DNA of 51,155 nucleotides from Kiritimatiellia bacterium. GTDB taxonomy: Bacteria; Verrucomicrobiota; Kiritimatiellia; SLAD01. This document shows, one piece after another, positions 14,714 to 23,711 of this stretch (position 1 is the stretch's first letter; every line of letters begins with the position of its first letter). Under the pieces are notes generated by a model. It was not told the origin of the DNA, did not search any database, and saw only the letters and a list, made by a program, of their open reading frames with translations. Made by a program: the position numbers and the translations under genes. The stretch spans positions 1 to 51,155 of the forward strand of contig SLKG01000084.1 in the NCBI GenBank assembly GCA_007134735.1, read 5' to 3'.

Positions 14714-15946
14714 ATGAATGAATACCCGCCAGACATGATATCTGCAGACGGTTCCTCTGCCGCTCCGTCCACCTTCAAGAGTCGGCCGTACGACTTGGCC
14801 GTGGATACGATCCCCAAGGCCGATCTCGATGAGTTGACGGCCTGGATGCAGGAGTATCCGCGCCTGACGATGTGGGAGGAAACAACCCGGTTCGAACGGG
14901 AATGGGCGGAATGGCTGGGCGTGAAGCATGCCGTGATGGTGAATTCGGGCTCGTCGGCCGACCTGCTCATGTATGCGGCCCTCGACACGTCGGGCCGGTC
15001 GGGAAATCGCAAGGTGGTGGTTCCCGCTTCGGGATGGTCCACCACGATCGCGCCCGCGCTTCAATTCGGCTGGCAGGCCGTTATGTGCGAGTCCTCGCCA
15101 GAAACCTTCGGCATCGATCCCGATGCGTTGACCCGGCTGATTGATAAAGAGCGCCCTGATACAGTCGTCGTGGTGCACGTACTGGGTGTTCCGAATCGCA
15201 TGGAACCAATCCTGGAATTGAAGAAGCAGTACGGTTTCAACCTGCTGGAAGATTGTTGCGCAGCGCACGGAAGCCGGCACCAGGGACGGAAGGTCGGCAC
15301 ATTCGGAGATCTGTCGTCCTTCTCCTTCTATTACGGACATCACATGTCCACGGTGGAGGGCGGCATGGTCTGCACCGATGACGAGGAGCTGTATCATCAC
15401 CTCCTGATGTTGCGTAGTCACGGCTGGCTGAAGGATCTACCGGTGGAGAAGACGGCTCGGCTGCTGGAAGAGAGCGGCATGGATGCGTTCCACACGCCTT
15501 TCCTGTTCGCCATACCGGGCTTCAATGTTCGCGCCACTGATATCAACGCGAAGCTGGGCCGGATTCAGTTGCGGCGGTTGGATGAGGTCGTGGCGCGGCG
15601 CTGTAAAAACCACGCGGCCTATCAACAAGGCCTGGACGGTGTGATCGGCTATGCCCGCCCGTGCGAGGGGGACGAGGTAAGCAGTATCTCCTTCTGCGCC
15701 GTCGCGGACTCCTCCGCGCAACGCAAAACCATCGTGGAAGCCCTGGTCCGGGAACAAATCGACACGCGTCTCTTCACGGCGGGGAACCTGGGCCGTCACC
15801 CGTTCTGGACCCGGAAATACGGAGTCTTCCGCGCCCCGACAGCCGACGCCCTGTACGAGGGCGGTTTCTTCCTGCCGAATAATCAAGCCCTGTCGGTAGA
15901 TGATGTGCAGAAGATCTGCGACGTCGTCCAAAGCGCGGCCGGATAA
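14714..15946 (+). CDS. DegT-family sugar 3-dehydratase type PLP enzyme (Lys replaced by His)
   Basis: A 410-residue DegT/DnrJ/EryC1 fold enzyme. The substrate loop and PLP site are recognisable (MVNSGSSADLLMYAAL, LLEDCCAAHGSRHQG), but the Schiff-base motif reads FSFYYGHHMSTVEGG. The usual lysine is a histidine (H209), as in ColD and RfbH/DdhC, which remove the 3-hydroxyl from 4-keto-6-deoxy nucleotide sugars rather than transaminate. A 3-deoxy sugar product is therefore likely; I cannot tell whether the carrier is GDP or CDP. It is convergent with the GT2 gene, whose operon carries a split transketolase. No good ribosome site is seen before ATG 14714; ATG 14735 (MISADG) is possible. Confidence 0.85.
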   Translation: MNEYPPDMISADGSSAAPSTFKSRPYDLAVDTIPKADLDELTAWMQEYPRLTMWEETTRFEREWAEWLGVKHAVMVNSGSSADLLMYAALDTSGRSGNRKVVVPASGWSTTIAPALQFGWQAVMCESSPETFGIDPDALTRLIDKERPDTVVVVHVLGVPNRMEPILELKKQYGFNLLEDCCAAHGSRHQGRKVGTFGDLSSFSFYYGHHMSTVEGGMVCTDDEELYHHLLMLRSHGWLKDLPVEKTARLLEESGMDAFHTPFLFAIPGFNVRATDINAKLGRIQLRRLDEVVARRCKNHAAYQQGLDGVIGYARPCEGDEVSSISFCAVADSSAQRKTIVEALVREQIDTRLFTAGNLGRHPFWTRKYGVFRAPTADALYEGGFFLPNNQALSVDDVQKICDVVQSAAG

Positions 15947-15973
15947 TCTCGCCTTTAAGACGATCCAGACGGC

Positions 15974-16741
15974 CTATCTTGAGCGATAGCGGCCCGGCGG
16001 AATGAAGACTTCCAGAAGAAACTGGGCCAGGGTCGCCGCGCCCCAGCGGAAGACCTTGAGCTTGGCTTTGCCGCCGATGCGGGGGGGCTCGTCGCCCGCG
16101 ATTTCCGCGACCTTGTAGCCGGCGCGGGACGCGCGCGCGCTCATCAGCGGTTCGTTCCCCATGGTGGCGAAGAAAATCTTTCCCGTCCACTTGGTGAGCC
16201 GCTCGTCCGGATCGTCCAGGCGTAAATCGCGCATGAGGGATGTGCGCAATCCCCGGTACATGACCATCACGTCGGTATAGCGGCCCCGGTGAAGCCGGTT
16301 GACCAGCCGCGTGAACATCCAGTTGCCGAACGCCGTGACCACATCGTCATCGTCGCTTTTGGCCCCGTCAAGATAGCGCGAGACGATGACCATGTCGTAG
16401 CCTTCCTTGAGCTTCTCCACGAGTTCGGGCAGCTTCTCGGCCAGGGAGTTGCCGTCCGGCGAAAAGGCGATCAGGTAATCGCTTTTCACATGCGGCAGAA
16501 CCTCCAGATACGCGTTCCGGAGGCCGGTCCGGTTCTGCGTATAAACCTCGAAACCCTGCTCCCGACACCATGCGGGCGTGCCGTCCGTCGAGCCGGCATC
16601 CACGACAAGAATCTGGGTGAACAGCGAGCGGTCAACCTGAGGAAGTATGGTCTTGCACCCCTCAATCTCGTTGAGGGTGAAAATCAGCAGGGTGAAGGTC
16701 GGCTCGGCGGCGGTTGTCTGAGGGTCTTTCACGGAATACAA
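15974..16741 (-). CDS. Family 2 glycosyltransferase
   Basis: A 255-residue GT2 (GT-A fold) enzyme: TLLIFTLNEIEGCKTILPQ at the start, then ILVVDAGSTDGT and the DXD-like FSPDGN, with YDMVIVSRYLDGAK. A conserved C-terminal aspartate sits in DDPDERLTKWTGK. It resembles polyprenol-phosphate or nucleotide-sugar transferases, without C-terminal membrane helices. It is the last gene of the operon tktN-tktC-radical SAM-GT2, 4 nt after the radical SAM stop, so it probably attaches the sugar made by these enzymes. Confidence 0.88.
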   Translation of the reverse strand: MYSVKDPQTTAAEPTFTLLIFTLNEIEGCKTILPQVDRSLFTQILVVDAGSTDGTPAWCREQGFEVYTQNRTGLRNAYLEVLPHVKSDYLIAFSPDGNSLAEKLPELVEKLKEGYDMVIVSRYLDGAKSDDDDVVTAFGNWMFTRLVNRLHRGRYTDVMVMYRGLRTSLMRDLRLDDPDERLTKWTGKIFFATMGNEPLMSARASRAGYKVAEIAGDEPPRIGGKAKLKVFRWGAATLAQFLLEVFIPPGRYRSR

Positions 16742-16745
16742 ATTA

Positions 16746-18227
16746 TCAATCTCCCAGGATTCGCCTCTTCAGGCGCACGGATGTCATGCCGCGAATATGA
16801 TCGAGGGCTTCCTTTCCGAATTTCTGTTCAATCATGTGAAGGTAACGGGGATTGGTGAAGTAGGCGTGAAAGGCCCAGTCGCGAAAGGCCAGCACCTCGG
16901 CGGCCGTGAGATGTTCCGTAGGCAGAGGCAGAAAATCATAGCCCTGCTGAGCGTAACCGACCCAGGTTTCGGGCAGGGGCGTGCCCTTCTCTAGGGCTTC
17001 CTTGTACAGGTCGGACCCCGGCGGCGCCATGGTGCAGAAGAAACTGGGAAAGGCGCAGTTGAGCTCCATGGCGAAGTTCAGGGTGTCCTGCATGGTTTCC
17101 CCGTTATCGCCGGGAAGCCCGAACATGTAATTGGCGCAGAGATCTATCCCTGCTTCGTGAATCTTGCCGACGACACGGCGAATGACCTCCTTGGTATACC
17201 CGCCCTTATGGGCCCGCTTCAACACGCGCGGATCCGCATGCTCAATGCCCAGCTTGAACCAGTTGAATCCCGCCCGCTTTAGAAAACGCAGTTCGTCGAG
17301 GCTGATCTTGTCCACCCGGTCCACCCGCGCAAAGGCGCAAATATTCAATTGGTACTCCCGTTCAACCAAGGCCTCCGCGATGGGCATGTAATGGCGGGGA
17401 TTGAAGATATAGATCTCGTCCACGAGGTTGATATGGCGGACTCCATACCGGCGGGCGAGCGTGTCGAATTGTTCCATCGCCCACTCGGGCGACCAGTACC
17501 GTATGCGGCGTTCTCCGAAGGTCGCGTGGATCGCACAAAAAGAGCAACGGTAGGGACAGCCCAGGCTTGTGAAGAGGGCGGCATAATGTTTGCGGGTCGA
17601 GAGATCCCCGAGGGTCATCCAGTTGAAGGCCCGGTAATGACCGCTGTTGAGGGGCAATAGATCCCACGCGATCTGATCCAGTTCTCCGGCAAGGTCCTCG
17701 ATATTCGGAGCCCGGGGATTGTTTCGCAATCCGCCGTTTTCACGCCACCATAGACCCGGGATATTCCGGTATTCATCGCCCCGCAGGATTCCCAGCAGGG
17801 TATGAAATCCCTCCCCTTCGGCCAGCATATCGCAGGCCTCCTCGCGCATGGTGCGCTCGGGCAGACAGGACGGATGCCATCCGGTCAGTATCAGCGGGTG
17901 ATCTCCGGCGCGTTGCTTGATGGCACGGCAGAGTTGTCCCACCCCGTCCATGATTGGCGTACAGGTGTTGGCCTGCTGGCTGTATACCACCACGGTGGTG
18001 AATTTGGCGTTCCGGCTGACGGCCGCGGAGGCGGTTTCCTCGATATCGAGGTTGAGTGCGTTGGCGTCCAGTATGTCGACATGATAGCCGTGCTTTCGAA
18101 GAAATCCGGCCGTCAGCGCGGCCCAGAACGGCGGTTCCACGGCGGAATAGTCACGACTAAGATCCTGGTACACCTGTCTTTTCGTCCCGCCGACGTTGAT
18201 AAGCAACATATCCAGTGAGGCGCTCAT
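16746..18227 (-). CDS. B12-binding radical SAM protein
   Basis: A 493-residue protein with an N-terminal cobalamin-binding-like Rossmann domain (MLLINVGG, PPFWAALTAGFLRKHGYHVD, LILTGWHPSCLPERTM) and a radical SAM domain from about residue 190. The 4Fe-4S motif is CPYRCSFC (CX3CX2C), followed by INLVDEIYIFN and the GIEHADPRVLKRAHKG and NYMFGLPGDNGET segments. Members methylate or rearrange unactivated carbons. I choose ATG 18227 because it overlaps the tktC stop as ATGA, signalling translational coupling. In context it may modify a sugar or its lipid carrier; the substrate is unknown. Confidence 0.88.
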   Translation of the reverse strand: MSASLDMLLINVGGTKRQVYQDLSRDYSAVEPPFWAALTAGFLRKHGYHVDILDANALNLDIEETASAAVSRNAKFTTVVVYSQQANTCTPIMDGVGQLCRAIKQRAGDHPLILTGWHPSCLPERTMREEACDMLAEGEGFHTLLGILRGDEYRNIPGLWWRENGGLRNNPRAPNIEDLAGELDQIAWDLLPLNSGHYRAFNWMTLGDLSTRKHYAALFTSLGCPYRCSFCAIHATFGERRIRYWSPEWAMEQFDTLARRYGVRHINLVDEIYIFNPRHYMPIAEALVEREYQLNICAFARVDRVDKISLDELRFLKRAGFNWFKLGIEHADPRVLKRAHKGGYTKEVIRRVVGKIHEAGIDLCANYMFGLPGDNGETMQDTLNFAMELNCAFPSFFCTMAPPGSDLYKEALEKGTPLPETWVGYAQQGYDFLPLPTEHLTAAEVLAFRDWAFHAYFTNPRYLHMIEQKFGKEALDHIRGMTSVRLKRRILGD

Positions 18228-19156
18228 GAAGGCTCTTTCCCGGCCGACCATTCGGCCCGACATGTTTTTGCAATGGCCGGCGCATCAAAGCCGGCTGACC
18301 GCCGCAGATCCTCGCGGCGGGGATTGCCGAGGACGAAATCCTCGTTCGGTCCAAGGCGTAAGAGGCGTTTGCGGATTCCGGCCGCGTACAGCCAATCCTG
18401 GACACCTGAAAACAGTGCCCCATGCCGATAGGCTTCTTCAACAACAATCCAGGTATCCGCGCGCGTGTGAAGTGTTTCAAGGGCCTGCGTGTCAAGCGGA
18501 GCCAAGGTATGAAACTGGCAGAGGATGGGGCAGATGTTTTCCCCGGCCAACTCCGAAAGGGCGTCCAGCGCCAGCGGCGCCGTTTCGCCGGTCGTCAGCA
18601 CGGCGAGACGGTCGCCGTCCTTCAGCATGCGCGCGCGACCGAGCACCACGGGCGCTTCGGCTTCATAGGTCGGCTCGCCGTACTTCCCGATGCGTATATA
18701 GGATGGTCCCGGCAATTGAAGCATCTGCCCCAGGAGGGCGCGCACTTCGCCGGGATCACCGGGCGCCACCACGGTCATGCCCGGTACCAGGCGCATGAGG
18801 GCGTAATCATCCAGGGCGTGGTGGGATACCCCGCACTCGCTGTAGCACAACCCGCCGCCCGCGCCCACGATGACAACCGGCAGGCGGCCATAGCCCACTG
18901 AAAAACGGATTTGCTCGAAGGGACGACCGGTCATGAAGCTGGCAATCGAATAGATGACCGGGCGGAACCCCTCCCGAGCCAGTCCGGCGGCGGCGTTGAC
19001 CAGTTGGGCTTCGGCCACGCCCACATTGATATAGCGCGGCCCGAAACGGGCGATGAAGTCGTCAAAAACGCCGTATCCCAGATCACCGGTCAGAAAGATC
19101 ACGCGAGGATCCCTTTCGGCGGCTTCGGTCAGGGCTTCGGCAAAGGCGCGGCGCAT
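18224..19156 (-). CDS. Transketolase-like enzyme, C-terminal subunit
   Basis: A 310-residue pyrimidine-binding plus C-terminal half of a split transketolase. It shows IFLTGDLGYGVFDDFIARF, then the glutamate-containing NVGVAEAQLVNAAAGLA, which activates TPP, and the region GYGRLPVVIVGAGGGLCYSE. The C-terminal domain ends VVEEAYRHGALFSGV. The start ATG 19156 is 4 nt after the partner's stop with GGAGA upstream; longer frames overlap the partner and are rejected. Split transketolases of this kind occur in sugar gene clusters, where they can move a two-carbon ketol unit to a nucleotide sugar. The acceptor here is unknown. Coupled by ATGA to the radical SAM gene. Confidence 0.88.
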   Translation of the reverse strand: MRRAFAEALTEAAERDPRVIFLTGDLGYGVFDDFIARFGPRYINVGVAEAQLVNAAAGLAREGFRPVIYSIASFMTGRPFEQIRFSVGYGRLPVVIVGAGGGLCYSECGVSHHALDDYALMRLVPGMTVVAPGDPGEVRALLGQMLQLPGPSYIRIGKYGEPTYEAEAPVVLGRARMLKDGDRLAVLTTGETAPLALDALSELAGENICPILCQFHTLAPLDTQALETLHTRADTWIVVEEAYRHGALFSGVQDWLYAAGIRKRLLRLGPNEDFVLGNPRREDLRRSAGFDAPAIAKTCRAEWSAGKEPS

Positions 19157-19160
19157 GGGT

Positions 19161-19991
19161 TCAAGTCTCCAAATGAATCGGGGTTTCCGCCAATTCGGCG
19201 AGGGCGCGATCCAACTCTTCGCGCGATATTTTCCGGTAATGCCAGAGCACATCGTTTTCCATGAATGAGACACCCACGCATGTTTTCGCCACGATGGCCG
19301 TCGGGCGGCCCGGCTGAAAGGGCGCCCGGTCCAGGGCATCCACGATTTCCGGGATGCGGTGCCCGTCAATCACGGCGGCGGACCAGCCAAAGGCTTCGAA
19401 TTTGGCCGCCAGTGATGTATGGCCCATGATCTCGTCCGTACGACCGACCGCCTGCATCCCGTTGTAGTCCACGAGGGCCACCAGGCGATCCATGTGATGA
19501 GCGGCGGCAAACATGGCGGCCTCCCACACACTGCCCTCGTTGCATTCGCCATCGCCCATCACAACAAACGCCCTGGCGGAAGACTCCTTGAGGCGCAGTC
19601 CGTACAAGATGCCGGCGGCAACGCCCAAACCATGACCGAGGCTCCCCGATGACATTTCCAGCAGGGGAAGGGCATGTTCACACGGATGATTCGGAAGGGG
19701 GCCGTAAGGCACGTTGTAATCCCTCAACGCGGCGCGCGGGACATAGCCGCGATCGGCCAGGACCGCGTATAGCGAAGTGCATCCGTGGCCTTTTGAAAAT
19801 ATTATGCGATCGCGATGCGGATCATCGGCGCGGGACGGATCCGCGCGCAAGGCATGATAATAAAGCACCACCAGAATATCTACGGAGGTGAGCGAAGAGC
19901 TTAGATGCCCTTCCTTTCCCTCAAAGGCCATCTGGAGACACGTTGCGCGGATGGCGCGTGCTTTTGATTCGAGCCTGGATACGTTCGCCAT
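19161..19991 (-). CDS. Transketolase-like enzyme, N-terminal (TPP) subunit
   Basis: The 276-residue diphosphate-binding half of a split transketolase. The TPP signature is GDGECNEGSVWEAAMFA at about 145-161, with the DYN (VDYNGMQAVG) metal ligand downstream. GKEGHLSSSLTSVDIL and FSKGHGCTSLYAVLA hold the usual substrate-site histidines. ATG 19991 is preferred over GTG 19994. It is the first gene of a four-gene operon on this strand. The pair is shorter than housekeeping transketolase (about 590 versus 660 residues in total), supporting a specialised role. Confidence 0.9.
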   Translation of the reverse strand: MANVSRLESKARAIRATCLQMAFEGKEGHLSSSLTSVDILVVLYYHALRADPSRADDPHRDRIIFSKGHGCTSLYAVLADRGYVPRAALRDYNVPYGPLPNHPCEHALPLLEMSSGSLGHGLGVAAGILYGLRLKESSARAFVVMGDGECNEGSVWEAAMFAAAHHMDRLVALVDYNGMQAVGRTDEIMGHTSLAAKFEAFGWSAAVIDGHRIPEIVDALDRAPFQPGRPTAIVAKTCVGVSFMENDVLWHYRKISREELDRALAELAETPIHLET

Positions 19992-19994
19992 CAC

Positions 19995-20406
19995 TTTACG
20001 CCTGTTATTTCACCAAAGCCGCCATGACAACGAAGATAAGGATTGCAGTCGTACTGGTCGCACTGGCCATAGTCTCATAAAGATTCACTATGGGTTAGAG
20101 AACCTCAATGTCAAACTGAAAGGAGATCGGCAAGTAAGCGCATCAAGCACCGAATGCGGCTTCCGGTGAGTTTGAGCGGCGGGGAAGGCCGGCAGGATGT
20201 GGTCAGGTCGTGTGGAATGAAGTCGTGCCATCCCGTGCCCTTGCCGATCCCCGCGATCGATGCCGCGATGAAAAAATGCGTGATTATTTCGCTCATTCGG
20301 AGTATGCTCCGACTATGGAAAAGAAATGCCGCCCCGCGATGGCGGACGATATTCAGATAATCTACACGATCGGGATTTCGCGCAATTATCCGGGCAAGGC
20401 CACGGC
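19995..20406. other. Divergent intergenic region between the two sugar operons
   Basis: These 412 bp should contain promoters for the transketolase operon (minus) and the Nudix-led operon (plus). I see no credible gene; the open frames here lack family features and ribosome sites. No consensus promoter stands out. A stretch at 20262-20330 is AT-richer (ATGAAAAAATGCGTGATTAT) and is the likeliest promoter area for the plus strand. Confidence 0.5.
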
Positions 20407-20904
20407 ATGAATTCTTCACCGCTTATAAACGGACCGGGTTTTGACATGTATTCCGGCACCCCGCGCGCCGATGCGACGGTGCGGGCGGGAACCGCCGTGA
20501 TCGTGGTGGATAACCAAGGTCGACTGTTGCTTGAAAAACGCACCGATTCCGGCTTGTGGGGGTTGCCTGGCGGCAGAATCGAGCCGGGTGAATCGCTGAT
20601 CGAAGCGGCCGTGCGCGAAGTACGGGAGGAAACCGGGTTGCAGGTTGAGATATCGGGCCTGGTTGGCGTGTATTCCCGATGTGAGGAGGGGCGGGTCGTC
20701 ACCTATCCCGACAACGGCGATGTCGTACAAATCATCGACGTGGTCCTGGAAGGGCGAAACCCTCACGGCACACTCACCCACAGTCACGAGAGCGAGCAAC
20801 TGGAATATTTTTCGCCGGATGATCTGCCGTGGGATCTGTTGTGCCCCCCCACGCGCAAACCCTTGAGGGATTTCATCCATGCCCGGCGCGGGGTGATCGA
20901 CTAG
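20407..20904 (+). CDS. Nudix hydrolase
   Basis: A 165-residue Nudix protein. The box is complete: GGRIEPGESLIEAAVREVRE followed by ETGL, matching GX5EX7REUXEEXGU. The strand before it (AVIVVDNQGRLLLEKRTDSGLWGLP) is standard. Nudix enzymes cleave nucleoside diphosphates linked to other groups; GDP-sugar or nucleotide-sugar turnover fits the neighbours, though the substrate cannot be read. ATG 20407 gives a short N-terminal lead; an upstream frame to 20326 adds unlike sequence. First gene of the plus-strand sugar operon. Confidence 0.9.
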   Translation: MNSSPLINGPGFDMYSGTPRADATVRAGTAVIVVDNQGRLLLEKRTDSGLWGLPGGRIEPGESLIEAAVREVREETGLQVEISGLVGVYSRCEEGRVVTYPDNGDVVQIIDVVLEGRNPHGTLTHSHESEQLEYFSPDDLPWDLLCPPTRKPLRDFIHARRGVID

Positions 20905-20998
20905 CGCGGTGTCCCGGAAATTTCTTCGTGCCGCTTACGGCCTGAACGGTCCGGGCATATTGACACACATTCGGGCATCTACTATCCTTTCGCACACC

Positions 20999-21946
20999 AT
21001 GGCTGAACGCCATCATACCATTCTGGTTACCGGGGCTGCCGGTTATGTGGGAGCCGTCCTGGTGCCGGCCCTTCTCCGGCAGAACCATTCGGTCATCGCC
21101 CTTGACAACTTTATGTACGGTCAGACCGCCCTGCTCGATTGCTGTCATGATCCGAATCTTCGCGTCATCCGGGCCGACGCCCGGGACACCTCTCTCATCC
21201 GCGAATGCCTCCGCGAAGCGGACGCCATCATCCCGCTGGCCTGCCTGGTCGGAGCGCCGCTCTGTGAACAAAGGCCCCTCGAAGCGCGTTCCATCAATTA
21301 CGATGCCGTCAAAATGCTCCTCGAATTAAGTTCCGCCGACCAGGCCATTATCTTCCCGACCACCAACAGCGGATACGGCATCGGAGAAAAGGATATCCAC
21401 TGCACGGAAGAGACCCCGCTCCGCCCCATCTCCCTGTACGGCAAACTCAAGGCGGACATGGAAAAGGAACTGCTCGATTCCGGCCGGGCCATTACCCTGC
21501 GGCTTGCCACGGCCTTCGGCATCAGTCCCCGAATGCGCCTGGATCTACTCGTCAACGACTTCACCTATCGCGCCATAAACGATCGATTCATCGTGCTCTT
21601 CGAAGCGCACTATAAACGCAACTTCATTCATGTCCGTGATGTGGCCCGGGCCTTCGTGCACGCGCTGGACCACTTTGATGACATGAGAAACGAGGCGTAT
21701 AATGTGGGGTTGAGCGACGCCAATCTCTCGAAACGCGAATTGTGCGAAGAGATCAGAAAACAGGTTCCCGAATTTCATGTCGCGGAATCGGAGATCGGAG
21801 AGGATCCCGACAAGCGGAATTACATCATCAGCAATGAGAAAATCGAACAGACCGGCTATCGGGCCGAAATCTCTTTGGCCGAGGGGATCACGGAATTGAT
21901 CAAGGGGTACCGGATCGTTCGCCGAAACCAGTTTTCGAATCTATGA
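20999..21946 (+). CDS. NAD-dependent sugar epimerase/dehydratase (extended SDR)
   Basis: A 315-residue extended SDR. The dinucleotide motif is GAAGYVGAVLVPALL at the N-terminus, the Ser/Thr region is FPTTNSGYGIGE, and the catalytic pair is YGKLK in RPISLYGKLKADME. A substrate loop RNFIHVRDVARAFVHAL and AYNVGLSDANLSKREL follow. It is likely a nucleotide-sugar epimerase or 4,6-dehydratase; the exact reaction is uncertain. I choose ATG 20999 (MAERHHTILVTG), since the 30-residue upstream extension is not conserved-looking. Its stop overlaps the next start as ATGA. Confidence 0.88.
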   Translation: MAERHHTILVTGAAGYVGAVLVPALLRQNHSVIALDNFMYGQTALLDCCHDPNLRVIRADARDTSLIRECLREADAIIPLACLVGAPLCEQRPLEARSINYDAVKMLLELSSADQAIIFPTTNSGYGIGEKDIHCTEETPLRPISLYGKLKADMEKELLDSGRAITLRLATAFGISPRMRLDLLVNDFTYRAINDRFIVLFEAHYKRNFIHVRDVARAFVHALDHFDDMRNEAYNVGLSDANLSKRELCEEIRKQVPEFHVAESEIGEDPDKRNYIISNEKIEQTGYRAEISLAEGITELIKGYRIVRRNQFSNL

Positions 21947-22893
21947 CCAGATCCTATCAGCGCATTCTCGTTACCGGCGCGCGCGGGTTCCTCGGACACC
22001 ACATCGTCTCCGCGTTGCGCAAGGCGGGATATACACAGATCATCGAGGTCGGACGGAAAGAGTACGACCTGCTTGAACCGGGTGCGGCCGAACAGATGAT
22101 CGAGGACACCACCCCCGATGCCGTTATCCATCTTGCCGCCAGGGTCGGCGGGATCATCGCCAACAGGAATTATCCCGCTGATTTCTATTACGATAACATC
22201 ACCATCAATACACAGACGTTTCAGGCCGCTTACAAGGCGAAAGTAAAGAAACTCCTCACCTTTATGGGGGCTTGCTCCTATCCCGCCACCGCCCGGACAC
22301 CGATTGGGGAACAACAAATGTGGGACGGAATACCTGCGTTCGAAAGCGCACCCTACTCCCTCGCCAAGCGCATGCTGCTCGTCCAGTCTGAAGCGTATCG
22401 GCGCCAGCACGGATTCCATTCCATCGTGCTTATACCCGGCAATGTGTACGGCGAACAGGACAACTTCAACCGGGATGACGCGCATGTCATACCGGCCATG
22501 ATCCTGCGCTTTATCGAGGCGCGCGACAACCGGGAACCGGCCGTCACGTGTTACGGCTCCGGGCGGCCCACCCGCGATTTCGTCTACGCGGGCGATGTAG
22601 CCGGCGTGGTGCCCTGGTTCCTGGAGCATTACGACTCGTCGGAACCCGTCAATATATCCACCGGTACGCGCACCCGCATACGGGAACTGGCCGAACAGAC
22701 GGCTCGCACGGTCGGATACCGGGGCGAAATCCGGTGGGACACCCGCATGCCGGACGGCCATATGGACAAGATTCTCGACGTATCCCGCCTGAAGGAACTC
22801 GGCCTGTCCTGTAACACTCCACTGGAGGAGGGACTCCGAAAAACCGTAACGTGGTATGAACAGGCCCGAACAGAAGGGACCGTCCGGCTGTGA
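21943..22893 (+). CDS. GDP-L-fucose synthase-like epimerase/reductase
   Basis: A 316-residue extended SDR of the GDP-fucose synthase (Fcl/WcaG) type. It has GARGFLGHHIVSALR, then HLAARVGGIIANRNYPADFY (the Fcl hallmark region with VGGI) and FMGACSYPATARTPIGE, which is equivalent to Fcl SSCIYP. The catalytic YSLAKRML follows, then GNVYGEQDNFN. Fcl enzymes turn a GDP-4-keto-6-deoxy-hexose into the reduced epimer. With the heptose-type kinase and nucleotidyltransferase downstream, the substrate may be a GDP-heptose instead. Start and stop both overlap neighbours by four bases. Confidence 0.9.
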   Translation: MTRSYQRILVTGARGFLGHHIVSALRKAGYTQIIEVGRKEYDLLEPGAAEQMIEDTTPDAVIHLAARVGGIIANRNYPADFYYDNITINTQTFQAAYKAKVKKLLTFMGACSYPATARTPIGEQQMWDGIPAFESAPYSLAKRMLLVQSEAYRRQHGFHSIVLIPGNVYGEQDNFNRDDAHVIPAMILRFIEARDNREPAVTCYGSGRPTRDFVYAGDVAGVVPWFLEHYDSSEPVNISTGTRTRIRELAEQTARTVGYRGEIRWDTRMPDGHMDKILDVSRLKELGLSCNTPLEEGLRKTVTWYEQARTEGTVRL

Positions 22894-23711
22894 GCGCACA
22901 ACCCACTTGTCTTGTTCTCGGAGGTCACGGCTTCGTCGGCTCTGCCTTGGTCGCGGAAGCGACCCGCCGCGGTTTCAAGACAATTGTTGCCGGCCGCGAG
23001 GAATACCCGGCCGTGAAGGGAACGTCCTGCGATGTATTGATCAACGCGAATGGCAATTCCCGGAAGTATTGGGCGCGGCAATATCCGGTTTCGGATTTCG
23101 AACACTCGGTTCTTTCGGTAATGCGTTCCCTGCACGACTTTCACTACAATCGCTATGTCCTTCTTTCCAGCGTGGACGTCTACACCCATGTCTCCGACCC
23201 CTCAGCCAACAAGGAAACAGCGCCGATTGAAGTCGAGCGGCTCTCTCGCTATGGACTTCACAAGGCCATGGCCGAGGAACTGGTCCGACACTATGCCCGG
23301 CGCCGGCTTATTCTGCGAATGGGAGGGCTGGTGGGACCCGGGCTTTGGAAAAACCCCATCTACGATCTGCTAACCGGCGCGGGGCTTCGCGTGCACCCCG
23401 ACTCCGAGTATCAATACCTGAACACCGCCGATTGCGCCCGCATGATATTTGAGTTGATGGAGCGCGCAGCGGACCAGGACTGCTTCAACGTCGCCGGAGA
23501 CGGCGTTATGTCCTTACGGGATGTCGCCAATATGATTAATCCGGATGCGCTTGAGCAACAGGCCAACGCACCGGTCGAGCGATATCACGTCGACATCGAA
23601 CGCTTGAAACACGTGGTCGCCGTACCCGCAACAAGGGATACCGTCGGCCGGTTCCTGGAAGACGTACAGGCCGGACGGGTCGCCGTTAAAACGTCAGGGG
23701 CTCGTTCATGA
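22890..23711 (+). CDS. Short SDR sugar-nucleotide reductase/epimerase
   Basis: A 273-residue NAD(P)-binding SDR: LVLGGHGFVGSALVAEATRR (GXXGXXG), catalytic serine region VLLSSVDVYTHV, and YGLHKAMAEELV as the YX3K pair. It is shorter than its two neighbours because the C-terminal substrate domain is reduced. The start is GTG 22890, overlapping the previous stop as GTGA, and the stop overlaps the next ATG, so it is embedded in a tightly coupled operon. It probably does a late reduction or epimerisation of the nucleotide sugar; specificity is unknown. Confidence 0.82.
   Translation: MSAQPTCLVLGGHGFVGSALVAEATRRGFKTIVAGREEYPAVKGTSCDVLINANGNSRKYWARQYPVSDFEHSVLSVMRSLHDFHYNRYVLLSSVDVYTHVSDPSANKETAPIEVERLSRYGLHKAMAEELVRHYARRRLILRMGGLVGPGLWKNPIYDLLTGAGLRVHPDSEYQYLNTADCARMIFELMERAADQDCFNVAGDGVMSLRDVANMINPDALEQQANAPVERYHVDIERLKHVVAVPATRDTVGRFLEDVQAGRVAVKTSGARS

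Noticed and set aside
14714-15946. Ordinary DegT aminotransferase
   Set aside because: The PLP lysine is replaced by histidine in GHHMSTVEGG, so transamination by the standard mechanism is unlikely; dehydratase type preferred.
20111-20419. 102-codon minus-strand frame before the Nudix gene
   Set aside because: No ribosome site, no domain, and overlaps the Nudix start region; probably chance.
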